Origin: an uncultured Bariatricus sp.
GTDB taxonomy: Bacteria > Bacillota > Clostridia > Lachnospirales > Lachnospiraceae
Direction: 5' to 3'
Assembly (NCBI GenBank): GCA_934307065.1
Contig: CAKRCD010000007.1
Span: forward strand, 1 to 64,000
Length of the DNA: 64,000 nucleotides
In this document: positions 33,991 through 42,805 of the stretch, one piece after another
Position numbering within the stretch: position 1 is the stretch's first letter
Layout of the letters: each line of letters begins with the position of its first letter
Notes under the pieces: generated by a model
What the model was told of the DNA's origin: nothing
What the model saw: only the letters and a program-made list of their open reading frames with translations
Databases searched by the model: none
Program-made: the position numbers and the translations under genes

Positions 33991-35358
33991 ATGAAGCTTA
34001 CATCTGCACGCAGGGGACCTCAGATTGATTTGTTAAATGGAAGTATTTTTTCAGCTATGATAATTTTTTCCATACCGATTTTATTTTCCTGTTTGTTTCA
34101 GGAATTATATAATACGGTAGATACCATAATTATCGGGCATGTGCTTGGAGAAAATGCACTTGCCGCGGCAGGTGCTGCTGCCCCAGTCTATGAACTTTTG
34201 ATTGGATTTGCTCTCGGAATCGGAAATGGACTTTCTTTAATGACTTCCCGTAGCTATGGGCTGAATGACATGGAGCTGTTAAAGCGTTCGGTAGCCGTTT
34301 CCATTACTATCGGCACCGGAATCAGCCTAGTAATTGCGGTATTAACCCGTTTTTTCCTTATGCCGTTTCTCAGTCTGCTTCATACACCTGCTGCCATCAT
34401 CCGGGATACCTATGAGTATATTTCCGTCATTACACTGTTTGCAGGTGTCATGTTTGCCTATAACCTCTGTGCAGGACTTCTACGTGCCATCGGGAACAGC
34501 CTAATGCCGCTCGTTTTCCTTTTTCTGTCCTCTGTACTTAATATTGGACTGGATTTGTTCTGCATTATCAAATTGAATATGGGAATGAAAGGCGCTGCCG
34601 TTGCCACGGTCATTTCTCAGACCGTATCCGTCGTACTGTGCCTGATTTATATTTCACGATATGCCAAAATATTAATCCCGCAAAAGAAGCATTTCGCATA
34701 TGACCGGCATCTCTATGCGGAAATGGCAGGACAAGGATTTTCCATGGGATTTATGAGCAGTATTGTTTCCGCAGGAACCGCCATTTTGCAGGCAGGAATT
34801 AATGACTTAGGTGCTCTCACTATCGCAGGACACACGGCTGCAAGAAAACTGATGCAATTTGAAATCATGCCATTTTCATCCATGATTACATCGGTCAGTA
34901 CTTTTGTTTCCCAGAATTATGGTGCAGATCAGGTGCAGCGAATTCGTAAAGCCATGAAATATGCCTACTTTTACAACGCAGTGATTACGGTAATATTAAC
35001 TGCTTTGAATCTACTGTTTGCCTCTACCATGATGCGTCTTCTGTCAGGTTCCAATGACCCGACCCTTGTGCAAAATGGTACCTTGTATTTGCAGATTGTT
35101 GCACCGTTCTACTTTATTTTAGGACTGGTAACAAACACACGCTCCGCGCTACAATCTATTGGAAGCACCATTCTTCCGCTTTTCTCCAGTATTCTGGAAC
35201 TTATCGGAAAAATCATATTCGTAATTCTGTTCATTCCAAAATTCCAGTATCATGCCGTGATTTGGTGTGAACCGGTTATCTGGTGTTTTATGGCAGTCGA
35301 ACTGATGTGGGCCTTCTGGCGGAGTCCTTATATCCGCGGTGCACAAACCCACCATTGA
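33991..35358 (+). CDS. MATE-family efflux transporter
   Basis: This 455-aa protein has the twelve-helix MATE fold: LFSCLFQELYNTVDTIIIGH in helix 1, GNGLSLMTSRSYG, and LRAIGNSLMPLVF. The symmetric second half contains GFSMGFMSSIVSAGTAILQ and SFVSQNYGADQ. It exports drugs or metabolites using a Na+ or H+ gradient; the substrate is not deducible. It is monocistronic with a promoter upstream and a strong terminator downstream. Confidence 0.95.
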   Translation: MKLTSARRGPQIDLLNGSIFSAMIIFSIPILFSCLFQELYNTVDTIIIGHVLGENALAAAGAAAPVYELLIGFALGIGNGLSLMTSRSYGLNDMELLKRSVAVSITIGTGISLVIAVLTRFFLMPFLSLLHTPAAIIRDTYEYISVITLFAGVMFAYNLCAGLLRAIGNSLMPLVFLFLSSVLNIGLDLFCIIKLNMGMKGAAVATVISQTVSVVLCLIYISRYAKILIPQKKHFAYDRHLYAEMAGQGFSMGFMSSIVSAGTAILQAGINDLGALTIAGHTAARKLMQFEIMPFSSMITSVSTFVSQNYGADQVQRIRKAMKYAYFYNAVITVILTALNLLFASTMMRLLSGSNDPTLVQNGTLYLQIVAPFYFILGLVTNTRSALQSIGSTILPLFSSILELIGKIIFVILFIPKFQYHAVIWCEPVIWCFMAVELMWAFWRSPYIRGAQTHH

Positions 35359-35449
35359 TTCCTTGTCCGGTTTTGACGAATAAACACCATTGATACCAAC
35401 AATGAAAAAGCTTGTACAAGTTTATTACTTACAAAGCTTGTTACTCACA

Positions 35450-35493
35450 AAAAGCAACTACTGACTGATTCGACTTCATCAATAGTTGCTTTT
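35450..35493. terminator. Bidirectional terminator between MATE and PfkB genes
   Basis: An 11-bp stem AAAAGCAACTA / TAGTTGCTTTT, flanked by T-rich sequence on the plus strand, between convergent genes. Confidence 0.8.
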
Positions 35494-35530
35494 CATTTTT
35501 ATTCATCTTCTATTTTATTTATCTTATTTT

Positions 35531-36661
35531 CTATTTTAGTTCTTCCAAAAACTTATCCGTCAATTTTTGTATATTCAAATATGGGTTTTCATAATCAAAA
35601 CTAATCATACGTCCTTTTGCTGCAGTTACCCCAAGCTGTATCGGACCTGCAATATCTGCATTTAACCGTTCATCCAGCATTCCTGCAATAAATCCGCCTG
35701 CAAAAGAATCTCCTGCGCCGGTATCATTGTTTAATTGGTAATGGAATAGTTTCTTATGTCGTACTGTACGTATCTTACTCTTCCCATTTTCAAATTGAAT
35801 CAACTCATGGCGGTCATCATATTTCACAATCAATGTACGCTCCGGATTCGGATAAACCGAAGAAAAATACTCGCACAGATTTGCATAAAGTGGTCGTGCA
35901 CTTCTTGCATTTAATCCAAGATTCTTCTTTTCTGATTTATTTAAAAACACATAATCCGCATGACAGATTAACGGCTGAAGACGTTCCCTCCACATGGAAG
36001 TGTATTCAAAACCAGGGTCCATGCTGACTTTCAGATTTTTATTGATACGCTTTGCTTCGATTACACTTTGCATAATTGCTTCAAACTGGGAAAAGTCCGA
36101 AAGAGAGGATAAATGAATCCATTTTGCTCCTGCCAGATATTCTGCCAGAGTTTTACCCGTTCTTTCTTCCTGCTCCTGAATCCGGTCCAACAGTGTGTTA
36201 TTGGCACAAGGTGCGATTTTGATGCAGTTTCTGCTGTGATTATAAAGACGTACCACTGATTTCGCAATTGCTTTATAGTACGGGTCTTCAAACCGCTCTT
36301 TCGTTGTAAAAAGCCAGTCACGGTTATCCAGATGTGACAGTTCTCCTTCCACATTATTGCTTTTTCCATAACGCAAGTCAAACGGATTCGGTGTACCGCA
36401 GACTCCTGTATATGCCACCTGAAGATTTGGCAGAATATGCTTCGCCACTTTCAATGTGATAAAGGCAGAACCTCCAATCTGTGTTGTATATTCCTTCCCC
36501 TTCTGAACCAGTTCGTAAATATCATCTTCCACATCGGAAATCGGATTGCTCAGGTTCTCGTCACCTTCTTTGTCGTTGTTTTTAATTAAATCAAAGCTGG
36601 TGCAGTGAAACATATAATCATAATTAATTGCGCCAATACAAATGATATCTAAATCTGCCAT
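35531..36661 (-). CDS. PfkB-family carbohydrate/nucleoside kinase
   Basis: This 376-aa ribokinase-fold kinase has an N-terminal DLDIICIGAINYDYMFH strand, the Gly-rich TTQIGGSAFITLKVAK substrate motif and the C-terminal signature NNDTGAGDSFAGGFIAGM containing the catalytic Asp. It is longer than ribokinase (about 310 aa), with a 60-residue N-proximal insertion. The ATG at 36661 follows GGAGAT. The substrate is uncertain; a sugar or nucleoside would fit the nearby nucleoside operon. It is monocistronic behind its own promoter. Confidence 0.88.
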   Translation of the reverse strand: MADLDIICIGAINYDYMFHCTSFDLIKNNDKEGDENLSNPISDVEDDIYELVQKGKEYTTQIGGSAFITLKVAKHILPNLQVAYTGVCGTPNPFDLRYGKSNNVEGELSHLDNRDWLFTTKERFEDPYYKAIAKSVVRLYNHSRNCIKIAPCANNTLLDRIQEQEERTGKTLAEYLAGAKWIHLSSLSDFSQFEAIMQSVIEAKRINKNLKVSMDPGFEYTSMWRERLQPLICHADYVFLNKSEKKNLGLNARSARPLYANLCEYFSSVYPNPERTLIVKYDDRHELIQFENGKSKIRTVRHKKLFHYQLNNDTGAGDSFAGGFIAGMLDERLNADIAGPIQLGVTAAKGRMISFDYENPYLNIQKLTDKFLEELK

Positions 36662-36727
36662 CTTGTGTATCTCCAACCCATATTTTAACTTATAATCGTT
36701 TCTTAAAAATAAATATGTCAGTATAAG

Positions 36728-36755
36728 TGTATATTATAAATAGTGGTTTTGTCAA
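36728..36755 (-). promoter_or_regulatory. Promoter of the PfkB-family gene
   Basis: -35 TTGACA (36750-36755), 16-bp spacer and -10 TATACA (36728-36733) on the minus strand. Confidence 0.6.
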
Positions 36756-36758
36756 ATA

Positions 36759-36965
36759 TTATTTCGTCGCAATTAATTTCTTGGTTGGATATGCTGTTAT
36801 CTGCAAATTCGGTGGATTTTCCTCAAATTTCTTTTTGAACTGTTTTTCATACTCCACTTCATGACTAGGACTTATCGCATATGAAAGTAACACCTCTGTT
36901 TCTTCACCTGGTCGTAATGAAAAACCTCCTTCCCCATTAGTCCAATCATACTTTCTCCCTTGCAA
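36759..36965 (-). pseudogene. Remnant of a secreted DUF5067-like protein
   Basis: An isolated frame encodes GFSLRPGEETEVLLSYAISP and VEYEKQFKKKFEENPP, which looks like the C-terminal beta-sandwich part of a DUF5067/DUF4352-type lipoprotein. There is no signal peptide, lipobox or ribosome binding site, and the initiating codon would be TTG. I read it as a decayed fragment; the assignment is tentative. Confidence 0.4.
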
Positions 36966-36988
36966 TTAATCCACAATACCATTACAAT
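36960..36988 (+). promoter_or_regulatory. Promoter of the NSS transporter gene
   Basis: -35 TTGCAA (36960-36965), 17-bp spacer and -10 TACAAT (36983-36988), 34 bp ahead of the start codon. Confidence 0.65.
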
Positions 36989-37022
36989 AGAAATCGTGAT
37001 TTTATAAATGGAGGATGCAATT

Positions 37023-38375
37023 ATGCAAAGAGAGAGTTTTCAGTCAAGACTTGGCTTTATCCTGGTCAGTGCAGGATGTGCCATCGGCATTGGAAACGTA
37101 TGGAAATTTCCTTATGTTGCCGGGCAAAACGGAGGAGGTGTCTTCGTACTGTTTTACCTGTTATTTCTGGCAATTATGGGAATGCCTGTACTTACCATGG
37201 AACTTGCCGTAGGCCGTGCAAGCCGTCAGAGCGCTGTCAAAGGATATCAGGCACTGGAGAAAAAGGGAAGTAAATGGCATATTCACGGATGGTTCTGTGT
37301 TATCGGATGCTATCTGCTGATGATGTACTACACCACGGTGGCTGGCTGGATGTTAGATTATTGTGTAAAATTCGTTTCTGGAACATTCAGCAAAGTTTCT
37401 GCCAACTCAGTAGATTCGGTATTTGGAGCAATGCTTGCAAATCCGGTTGAAATGACTATTTTCATGGGAATCACTGTATTCCTTGGCTTTTTGGTATGCA
37501 GCGGTGGTTTGAAAAATGGTCTGGAACGCGTGACGAAGATAATGATGATTTGTTTATTAGGGCTTATCATTCTGCTTGCTGTACACAGTCTGACTTTAAG
37601 CGGTGCTTCGGAAGGTCTTGCTTTCTATTTACTTCCTGATTTTCAGCGTGCTTCTGAAATTGGAATTGGAAATGTAATCACTGCTGCAATGAATCAGTCC
37701 TTCTTTACATTAAGCCTCGGAATTGCTGCTATGGAAATCTTCGGAAGTTACATGTCCAAAGATCACACCCTGACAGGAGAATCTATTCGCATCTGCGCTT
37801 TGGATACTTTCGTAGCTTTGATGTCCGGTCTGATTATTTTCCCGGCCTGCTTCAGCTTCAATGTACAACCGGATCAGGGGCCTTCCCTTATTTTTGTTAC
37901 ACTGCCAAAGGTATTTGCCAACATGGCAGGCGGAAGATTATGGGGAAGCCTGTTCTTCTTATTTATGACGTTTGCAAGCTTCTCGACGGTAACAGCCGTA
38001 TTTGAAAATCTGCTTGCAAGCTGTATTGATAACTTTGGATGGACACGTAAAAAAGCAATTATTATCAACTGTATTTTTGTTTTTGCTGCCAGCATGCCTT
38101 GCCTGCTCGGCTACAACGTACTTAGTAACATTCACCTGATTCGTGGAAATGATATTTTGGGAACAGAGGATTTTCTTGTAAGTAACTTACTGCTTCCAGT
38201 TGGTTCCCTGATTTATCTCCTGTTCTGCGTCAGCAAATGGGGATGGGGATTTGACAAATACATGGAAGAAGTGAACACGGGAAATGGAATAAAAATGTCA
38301 CGTCATTTCAAATTCTACTTCCAGTTTATCCTTCCAATCCTGATTCTCGTAATTCTGATTCAGGGATTGCTGTAA
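37023..38375 (+). CDS. Neurotransmitter:sodium symporter (NSS) family transporter
   Basis: This LeuT-fold sodium-coupled importer of about 450 aa has the family signature FILVSAGCAIGIGNVWKFPY in helix 1 and GGGVFVLFYLLFLAIMGMPV in helix 2. Later it has NQSFFTLSLGIAAMEIFGSY and the DQGPSLIFVTLP region. The ATG at 37023 is chosen because GGAGG lies 8 nt upstream; an upstream in-frame ATG is part of that site. Bacterial members import amino acids; the ligand here is unknown. It is convergent with the purine nucleoside phosphorylase gene. Confidence 0.95.
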   Translation: MQRESFQSRLGFILVSAGCAIGIGNVWKFPYVAGQNGGGVFVLFYLLFLAIMGMPVLTMELAVGRASRQSAVKGYQALEKKGSKWHIHGWFCVIGCYLLMMYYTTVAGWMLDYCVKFVSGTFSKVSANSVDSVFGAMLANPVEMTIFMGITVFLGFLVCSGGLKNGLERVTKIMMICLLGLIILLAVHSLTLSGASEGLAFYLLPDFQRASEIGIGNVITAAMNQSFFTLSLGIAAMEIFGSYMSKDHTLTGESIRICALDTFVALMSGLIIFPACFSFNVQPDQGPSLIFVTLPKVFANMAGGRLWGSLFFLFMTFASFSTVTAVFENLLASCIDNFGWTRKKAIIINCIFVFAASMPCLLGYNVLSNIHLIRGNDILGTEDFLVSNLLLPVGSLIYLLFCVSKWGWGFDKYMEEVNTGNGIKMSRHFKFYFQFILPILILVILIQGLL

Positions 38376-38445
38376 GGATTCCAGAGTTGCTACAACAGGG
38401 GATTGTCGTCAAATGATATCAAAATGACGTGTGTCGCATAGCCCA

Positions 38446-38490
38446 AAAAAGGAGTGTGCCGCTGCTAAAATCGCAGGGCACACTCCTTTT
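38446..38490. terminator. Bidirectional terminator between NSS and PNP genes
   Basis: A perfect 14-bp stem AAAAGGAGTGTGCC / GGCACACTCCTTTT with T-runs in both directions. Confidence 0.9.
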
Positions 38491-38550
38491 AAATTACGCA
38501 AAACGCATTTTTCTTCGTTTATTCACCAACTATGTCTTATCTCTGAAAAG

Positions 38551-39381
38551 CTATTTTCTGTTTATTTTTTCAATCACGGACCACAAAAGCTGTTGGAATT
38601 CTTTTCCAACCCGGTCTGCTGTCTCTTTCACTTCTTCGTGATTCAATTCCTTATTGGTTACTCCCGAAGCCATATTTGTGATGCAGGAAATACCACATAC
38701 TTCCAGTCCCATATGTCTTGCGGCCATGGCTTCACAAGCGGTACTCATACCAACTGCGTCTGCTCCCCATGCTCTTGCCATACGAATCTCAGCCGGAGTC
38801 TCATAGCTTGGTCCTGTAAATTGTACATACACACCTTCTTTTAAGTCAATTCCCTGTTCTTTCGCAGATTCACGAATGATTTCCTGTAATTTAAGACTAT
38901 ATACCTGACTCATATCCGGGAATCTTACTCCAAGTTCTTCCAAGTTCGCTCCAATCAGTGGACTTGGAACTGCTGTTGTAATATGGTCCGTAATCATCAT
39001 CAGATTGCCTGCTTCGAAAGAAGTATTGATTCCGCCTGCCGCATTGGTAAGAATCAGTGTCTTTACTCCAAGCATTCCCATAAGTCTGGTCGGAAGCACC
39101 ACATCTGTCATAGAATATCCTTCATAATAATGTACACGTCCCTGCATAATCACAACTGGGGATTTTCCCGCATATCCAAACACAAACTGTCCTTTATGAC
39201 CTGCTACGGTAGATACCGGAAAGCCTTCAATACTGGTATAAGGAACCATTGCCTCTACCTGAATATGCTCCGCAAAATCTCCCAAACCGGACCCCAGAAT
39301 AATTCCAATTTCCGGTTTAAAATCCGTCTGTTTCCGGATACTCTCTACACATTTACATAATTTCTCATAAACTGGATTCAT
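38551..39381 (-). CDS. punA: Purine nucleoside phosphorylase (trimeric, PunA type)
   Basis: This 276-aa enzyme phosphorolyses inosine and guanosine, with deoxy forms, to base and (deoxy)ribose-1-phosphate. Landmarks are the phosphate loop IGIILGSGLGDFAEHI, VVIMQGRVHYYEGY, and the purine site TGPSYETPAEIRMARAWGAD followed by GMSTACEAMAARHMGL. The late SCITNMASG contains the base-binding Asn. The start at 39381 follows AGGAGAA; the longer frame is unsupported. It is the last gene of the salvage unit, 11 bp after add. Confidence 0.95.
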   Translation of the reverse strand: MNPVYEKLCKCVESIRKQTDFKPEIGIILGSGLGDFAEHIQVEAMVPYTSIEGFPVSTVAGHKGQFVFGYAGKSPVVIMQGRVHYYEGYSMTDVVLPTRLMGMLGVKTLILTNAAGGINTSFEAGNLMMITDHITTAVPSPLIGANLEELGVRFPDMSQVYSLKLQEIIRESAKEQGIDLKEGVYVQFTGPSYETPAEIRMARAWGADAVGMSTACEAMAARHMGLEVCGISCITNMASGVTNKELNHEEVKETADRVGKEFQQLLWSVIEKINRK

Positions 39382-39392
39382 CACACATTCTC

Positions 39393-40370
39393 CTATTCTC
39401 CGTGATTCTGTTTCCACAGCATTTGTTTCACATCATCATTTGCAAAAGAAGCTTCGATTGCATTTTCTGTAACCTGTCTCAACTCGTCATCGGTAATTCC
39501 ATAATTTTCTTGAATGAATTTCATTTCTTTAGTAATTGTAGTGTTGCTTACCGTCCGGTTATCCGTATTAATGGTTACTTTCAGCCCTGCATCCAGAAAT
39601 TCCCGGATCGGATATTCTTCTTTTCTGGCAACGGCCTTGGTCTGCATATTACTGATTGGACACATCTCCAGTGCAATCCCCCGCTCTTTACAAAACGCAA
39701 TCGCATCTTTCTTTCCACGGAGTGCAATGCCATGTCCGATCCGCATTGCGCCGGCTTCTACTGACTCTACAATATTTCCTACGCTTCCGCATTCTCCTGC
39801 ATGTATGGTAAATGGAATCTCCATCCGCTTTACTTCTGCAAAAAGATTACGGAAATCCTTCATCGGGAAAGCTGCTTCATTGCCAGCCAAATCGGCTGCA
39901 CATAATCCCTGATTCAAATATACTCTGCAATCTCGAATCATTTGCAAGCTTTCTTCCGGATTATGATGCCGCATCGCACATACAATGACATTGTAAGAAA
40001 TGCCACACTCTTTTTTTCCTTCTTCCAGACCACTCAGTACCGCTTCCATGACCTGACCGGTATTCAGATGCTCGTTTACCGATAAAAGCGGGGCAAATCT
40101 TACTTCCACATACCTTATATTATCATCTTCTAGGTTTATAAGAAATGATTTGCTTGCTTTCTTTAACCCTTCTGCTGTCTGAAGACACTGCAAAGGAAGA
40201 TCGAATTTTTCTAGATATTCTGCCAGGTTCCGGCAGTCATCTGCCACCTGCAATTCCTGTATTCCAACATTTCTGCCTAGCAGATGGCTGATACATTGCT
40301 GTGTCAGCGAACCGTCCAGATGACAATGCAAGTCTATTTTCGGCATGGTTAAAATTTCTTTACTTAACAT
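39393..40370 (-). CDS. add: Adenosine deaminase
   Basis: This 325-aa zinc enzyme converts (deoxy)adenosine to (deoxy)inosine. Metal ligands and catalytic residues are visible in KIDLHCHLDGSL, TIHAGECG, MRIGHGIAL and TINTDNRTVSNTT. The start follows GAGGAG and overlaps the end of the upstream membrane-protein gene by 11 bp. It supplies inosine to the purine nucleoside phosphorylase encoded next. The length is typical. Confidence 0.96.
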   Translation of the reverse strand: MLSKEILTMPKIDLHCHLDGSLTQQCISHLLGRNVGIQELQVADDCRNLAEYLEKFDLPLQCLQTAEGLKKASKSFLINLEDDNIRYVEVRFAPLLSVNEHLNTGQVMEAVLSGLEEGKKECGISYNVIVCAMRHHNPEESLQMIRDCRVYLNQGLCAADLAGNEAAFPMKDFRNLFAEVKRMEIPFTIHAGECGSVGNIVESVEAGAMRIGHGIALRGKKDAIAFCKERGIALEMCPISNMQTKAVARKEEYPIREFLDAGLKVTINTDNRTVSNTTITKEMKFIQENYGITDDELRQVTENAIEASFANDDVKQMLWKQNHGE

Positions 40371-40992
40371 TTACTTTCTCCTCATGCATAAAATGTTTCA
40401 CTGTGTTAATAGTAATCTGGATTCCCGGTCCTCCGGTCAGGGCAGTCAGTAAGGTTACCACACCAAACTTTCCACCAAGAAGAAAGCCTATTGCCGTCAT
40501 AGTTCCATCGAATATCCACTTCGTCTTGGCATAATCTAACTTAATAGTTTCCATAAGCAGCAGAGAAATGCCATTCATCGGATCCAGTCCTATTTCCATT
40601 GCTACATAAATTCCTACACCGATATATAAAAGCAGGCATCCCGTCACGCTTCCTGCAATTCTGCATGCCAAAGTTCCCGACGCAAAAATGTGCGGATAAG
40701 CTGCCGTTCCGATGCTCACAAAAGTTCCATAAGGAATGACATACAGCAATGTTCCTATATGAATATATTTTCTTCCAAACAGACACAATAATCCAAAGAA
40801 GATGATATTAATCAGATTGGAGGCAATACCAAGCTGTGTCTGTGAAAGAGATAATGCATTTCGTATTCCATCGTAGAAGATACCAACCGGGTCATTTCCC
40901 AGCTGCGCCATTGCATTAAAAGATACTCCTACCGCAATCATAAAAATTCCAATCTCTGCAATCACGCAGCGTTTTACACTTATTTTTCGCAT
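40360..40992 (-). CDS. YczE/YitT-like membrane protein
   Basis: This 210-aa protein has about five hydrophobic segments and begins CVIAEIGIFMIAVGVSFN. It contains LGNDPVGIFYDGI and EIGLDPMNGISLLL, two related halves of the YczE family (YitT superfamily). The function of the family is unknown. Its place between pdp and add, overlapping add, suggests a role in nucleoside or base transport; that is inference. Confidence 0.85.
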   Translation of the reverse strand: MRKISVKRCVIAEIGIFMIAVGVSFNAMAQLGNDPVGIFYDGIRNALSLSQTQLGIASNLINIIFFGLLCLFGRKYIHIGTLLYVIPYGTFVSIGTAAYPHIFASGTLACRIAGSVTGCLLLYIGVGIYVAMEIGLDPMNGISLLLMETIKLDYAKTKWIFDGTMTAIGFLLGGKFGVVTLLTALTGGPGIQITINTVKHFMHEEKVNVK

Positions 40993-41032
40993 TTACTTTC
41001 TATCCTTTTCCTATTTTCCAGTCATTTATTCT

Positions 41033-42355
41033 CTAGTATTTCTCTACACTGTCTTTGGTAACTCTTGCATAGATAAGCGGTTCTTCAGCCGGTTTTTCTT
41101 TTGCAAATGTCAATGCTTTCAAATAGCGTTTTTCTGCATCCGCAAAGGTTTCTTTTTTTGAAGTATATAAGGTTGCGATTTTGTCGCCCTTCTTTACAAA
41201 ATCCCCTGTCTTTTTATGTAAGATAATACCTGCTGAATAATCAATCTCACTTTCCTTTGTCTCTCTGCCTGCACCTAAAAGTACAGATGCGATACCACAG
41301 CTTTCTGTATCCATATGCGTAATGTATCCCTCTTTTTCTGAAAGAACATCGCAAGAATATGCTGCCTTTGTAAACTTTTCTGTATCTCGAAGCACAGAAC
41401 TATCACCACCCTGGGCTTCTACCATTTTGCACAGACATTCGAAGGCACTTCCATCTGCAATTGCACCTTTTGCCATTTCAATACATTCTTCGATACTGCC
41501 TTTTCCTGCCAGATACATCATATTTCCTGCAAGCTGAAGGCTGACCTGTGTTAAATCTTCCGGTCCATGCCCCTGTAGTGTATGTACCGCTTCTATTACT
41601 TCCAGACTGTTTCCGATATTATTTCCAAGCGGAATATCCATATCTGTAATCAGCGCCACCGTTCTACGTCCTGCATTTTCTCCGATAGATACCATTTCTT
41701 TTGCAAGAAGAATCGAATCTTCTACTGTTTTCATAAATGCACCGCTTCCGGTCTTTACATCAAGCACAATACCGTCACTGCCTGCTGCCAGCTTTTTACT
41801 CATAATAGAAACTGCAATCAGCGGTATGCTGTCAACCGTTGCTGTCACATCACGAAGTGCATAAAGCTTCTTATCTGCCGGTGTCAGATTGCCGGACTGT
41901 CCAACCACACTCAAGCCGGTTTCATTTACAATTTCAAAGAAACGCTCTTGGGAAATAGCAGTCTGCATTCCCGGAATGGATTCCAGTTTATCGATGGTTC
42001 CGCCTGTATGACCCAGACCTTTTCCGGACATTTTCGCCACTTTCACACCACATGCTGCCACGATTGGCGCGATGATCAAGGTCGTCTTATCTCCTACCCC
42101 GCCGGTTGAATGTTTATCGACTTTTATTCCCTTAATTCCGGAAAGGTCCACCATATCACCGGAATGGGCAACCGCCTGTGTCATAGCTACAGTTTCTTCT
42201 TCCGTCATTCCTTTAAAATACACAGCCATCAAAAATGCTGCCATTTGATAATCTGGAATGTCCCCTGCAACATAGCCCTGAATCATAAAATGAATTTCTT
42301 CCTCATTCAACGCCTCCCCACTGCGTTTTTTCATAATCAAATCATACATTCTCAT
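41033..42355 (-). CDS. pdp: Pyrimidine-nucleoside phosphorylase
   Basis: This 440-aa enzyme cleaves uridine, deoxyuridine and thymidine with phosphate. It shows MTQAVAHSGDMVDL, the signature VDKHSTGGVGDKTTLIIAPI (phosphate and substrate loop), SGKGLGHTGGTIDKLESI and the C-terminal domain with GIILHKKTGDFVKKGD. It starts after AAGGGGG and sits 12 bp after cdd, which deaminates cytidine to its substrate uridine. Length and domain order are standard. Confidence 0.96.
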   Translation of the reverse strand: MRMYDLIMKKRSGEALNEEEIHFMIQGYVAGDIPDYQMAAFLMAVYFKGMTEEETVAMTQAVAHSGDMVDLSGIKGIKVDKHSTGGVGDKTTLIIAPIVAACGVKVAKMSGKGLGHTGGTIDKLESIPGMQTAISQERFFEIVNETGLSVVGQSGNLTPADKKLYALRDVTATVDSIPLIAVSIMSKKLAAGSDGIVLDVKTGSGAFMKTVEDSILLAKEMVSIGENAGRRTVALITDMDIPLGNNIGNSLEVIEAVHTLQGHGPEDLTQVSLQLAGNMMYLAGKGSIEECIEMAKGAIADGSAFECLCKMVEAQGGDSSVLRDTEKFTKAAYSCDVLSEKEGYITHMDTESCGIASVLLGAGRETKESEIDYSAGIILHKKTGDFVKKGDKIATLYTSKKETFADAEKRYLKALTFAKEKPAEEPLIYARVTKDSVEKY

Positions 42356-42367
42356 TGTCCGTCCCCC

Positions 42368-42799
42368 TTATATCTCTGTCTTTTTCAAATCCAACGGTCC
42401 AAATCCATATGGAAACAATTCTTTCAATGTCAGTTCGACATATGCGTCTTTGCCATTTGCCAGAATAATCTGAAATGTTTCCGGATCACAAAATTCCATC
42501 ATCACTTGTCTGCAGACTCCGCAGGGTGCACAAAGCGTATCCGCTTCTTCCCCCTTCGGTCCACCTACCACAGCAATTTTTTCAAATTCTCTTTCCCCAT
42601 CATAAACTGCCCGGAAAAATGCTGTGCGTTCTGCACAGTTTGTTGGCGTATACCCCGCATTTTCAATATTACATCCATGATAAATCTTTCCACTCTTTGT
42701 AAGAAGTGCTGCTCCTACCTGAAAATTCGAATATGGCGTATAAGCTCTTTCTCTGGCTTTTTTAGCCTCCTGAATTAATTCTGCACTTGTCATACGCAC
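42368..42799 (-). CDS. cdd: Cytidine deaminase
   Basis: This 143-aa zinc hydrolase converts (deoxy)cytidine to (deoxy)uridine. The catalytic motifs are NAGYTPTNCAERTAFF (Cys ligand and catalytic Glu) and APCGVCRQVMMEF (two Cys ligands), with the substrate motif YSNFQVGAAL near the N-terminus. The start follows GCAGGAGG and it lies 6 bp after deoB. The C-terminus is normal length for the tetrameric form. Confidence 0.97.
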   Translation of the reverse strand: MRMTSAELIQEAKKARERAYTPYSNFQVGAALLTKSGKIYHGCNIENAGYTPTNCAERTAFFRAVYDGEREFEKIAVVGGPKGEEADTLCAPCGVCRQVMMEFCDPETFQIILANGKDAYVELTLKELFPYGFGPLDLKKTEI

Positions 42800-42805
42800 C
42801 TCCTG

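Noticed and set aside
36759..36965. Complete small gene
   Set aside because: There is no signal peptide, ribosome binding site or N-terminal domain; it reads like the tail of a larger secreted protein.
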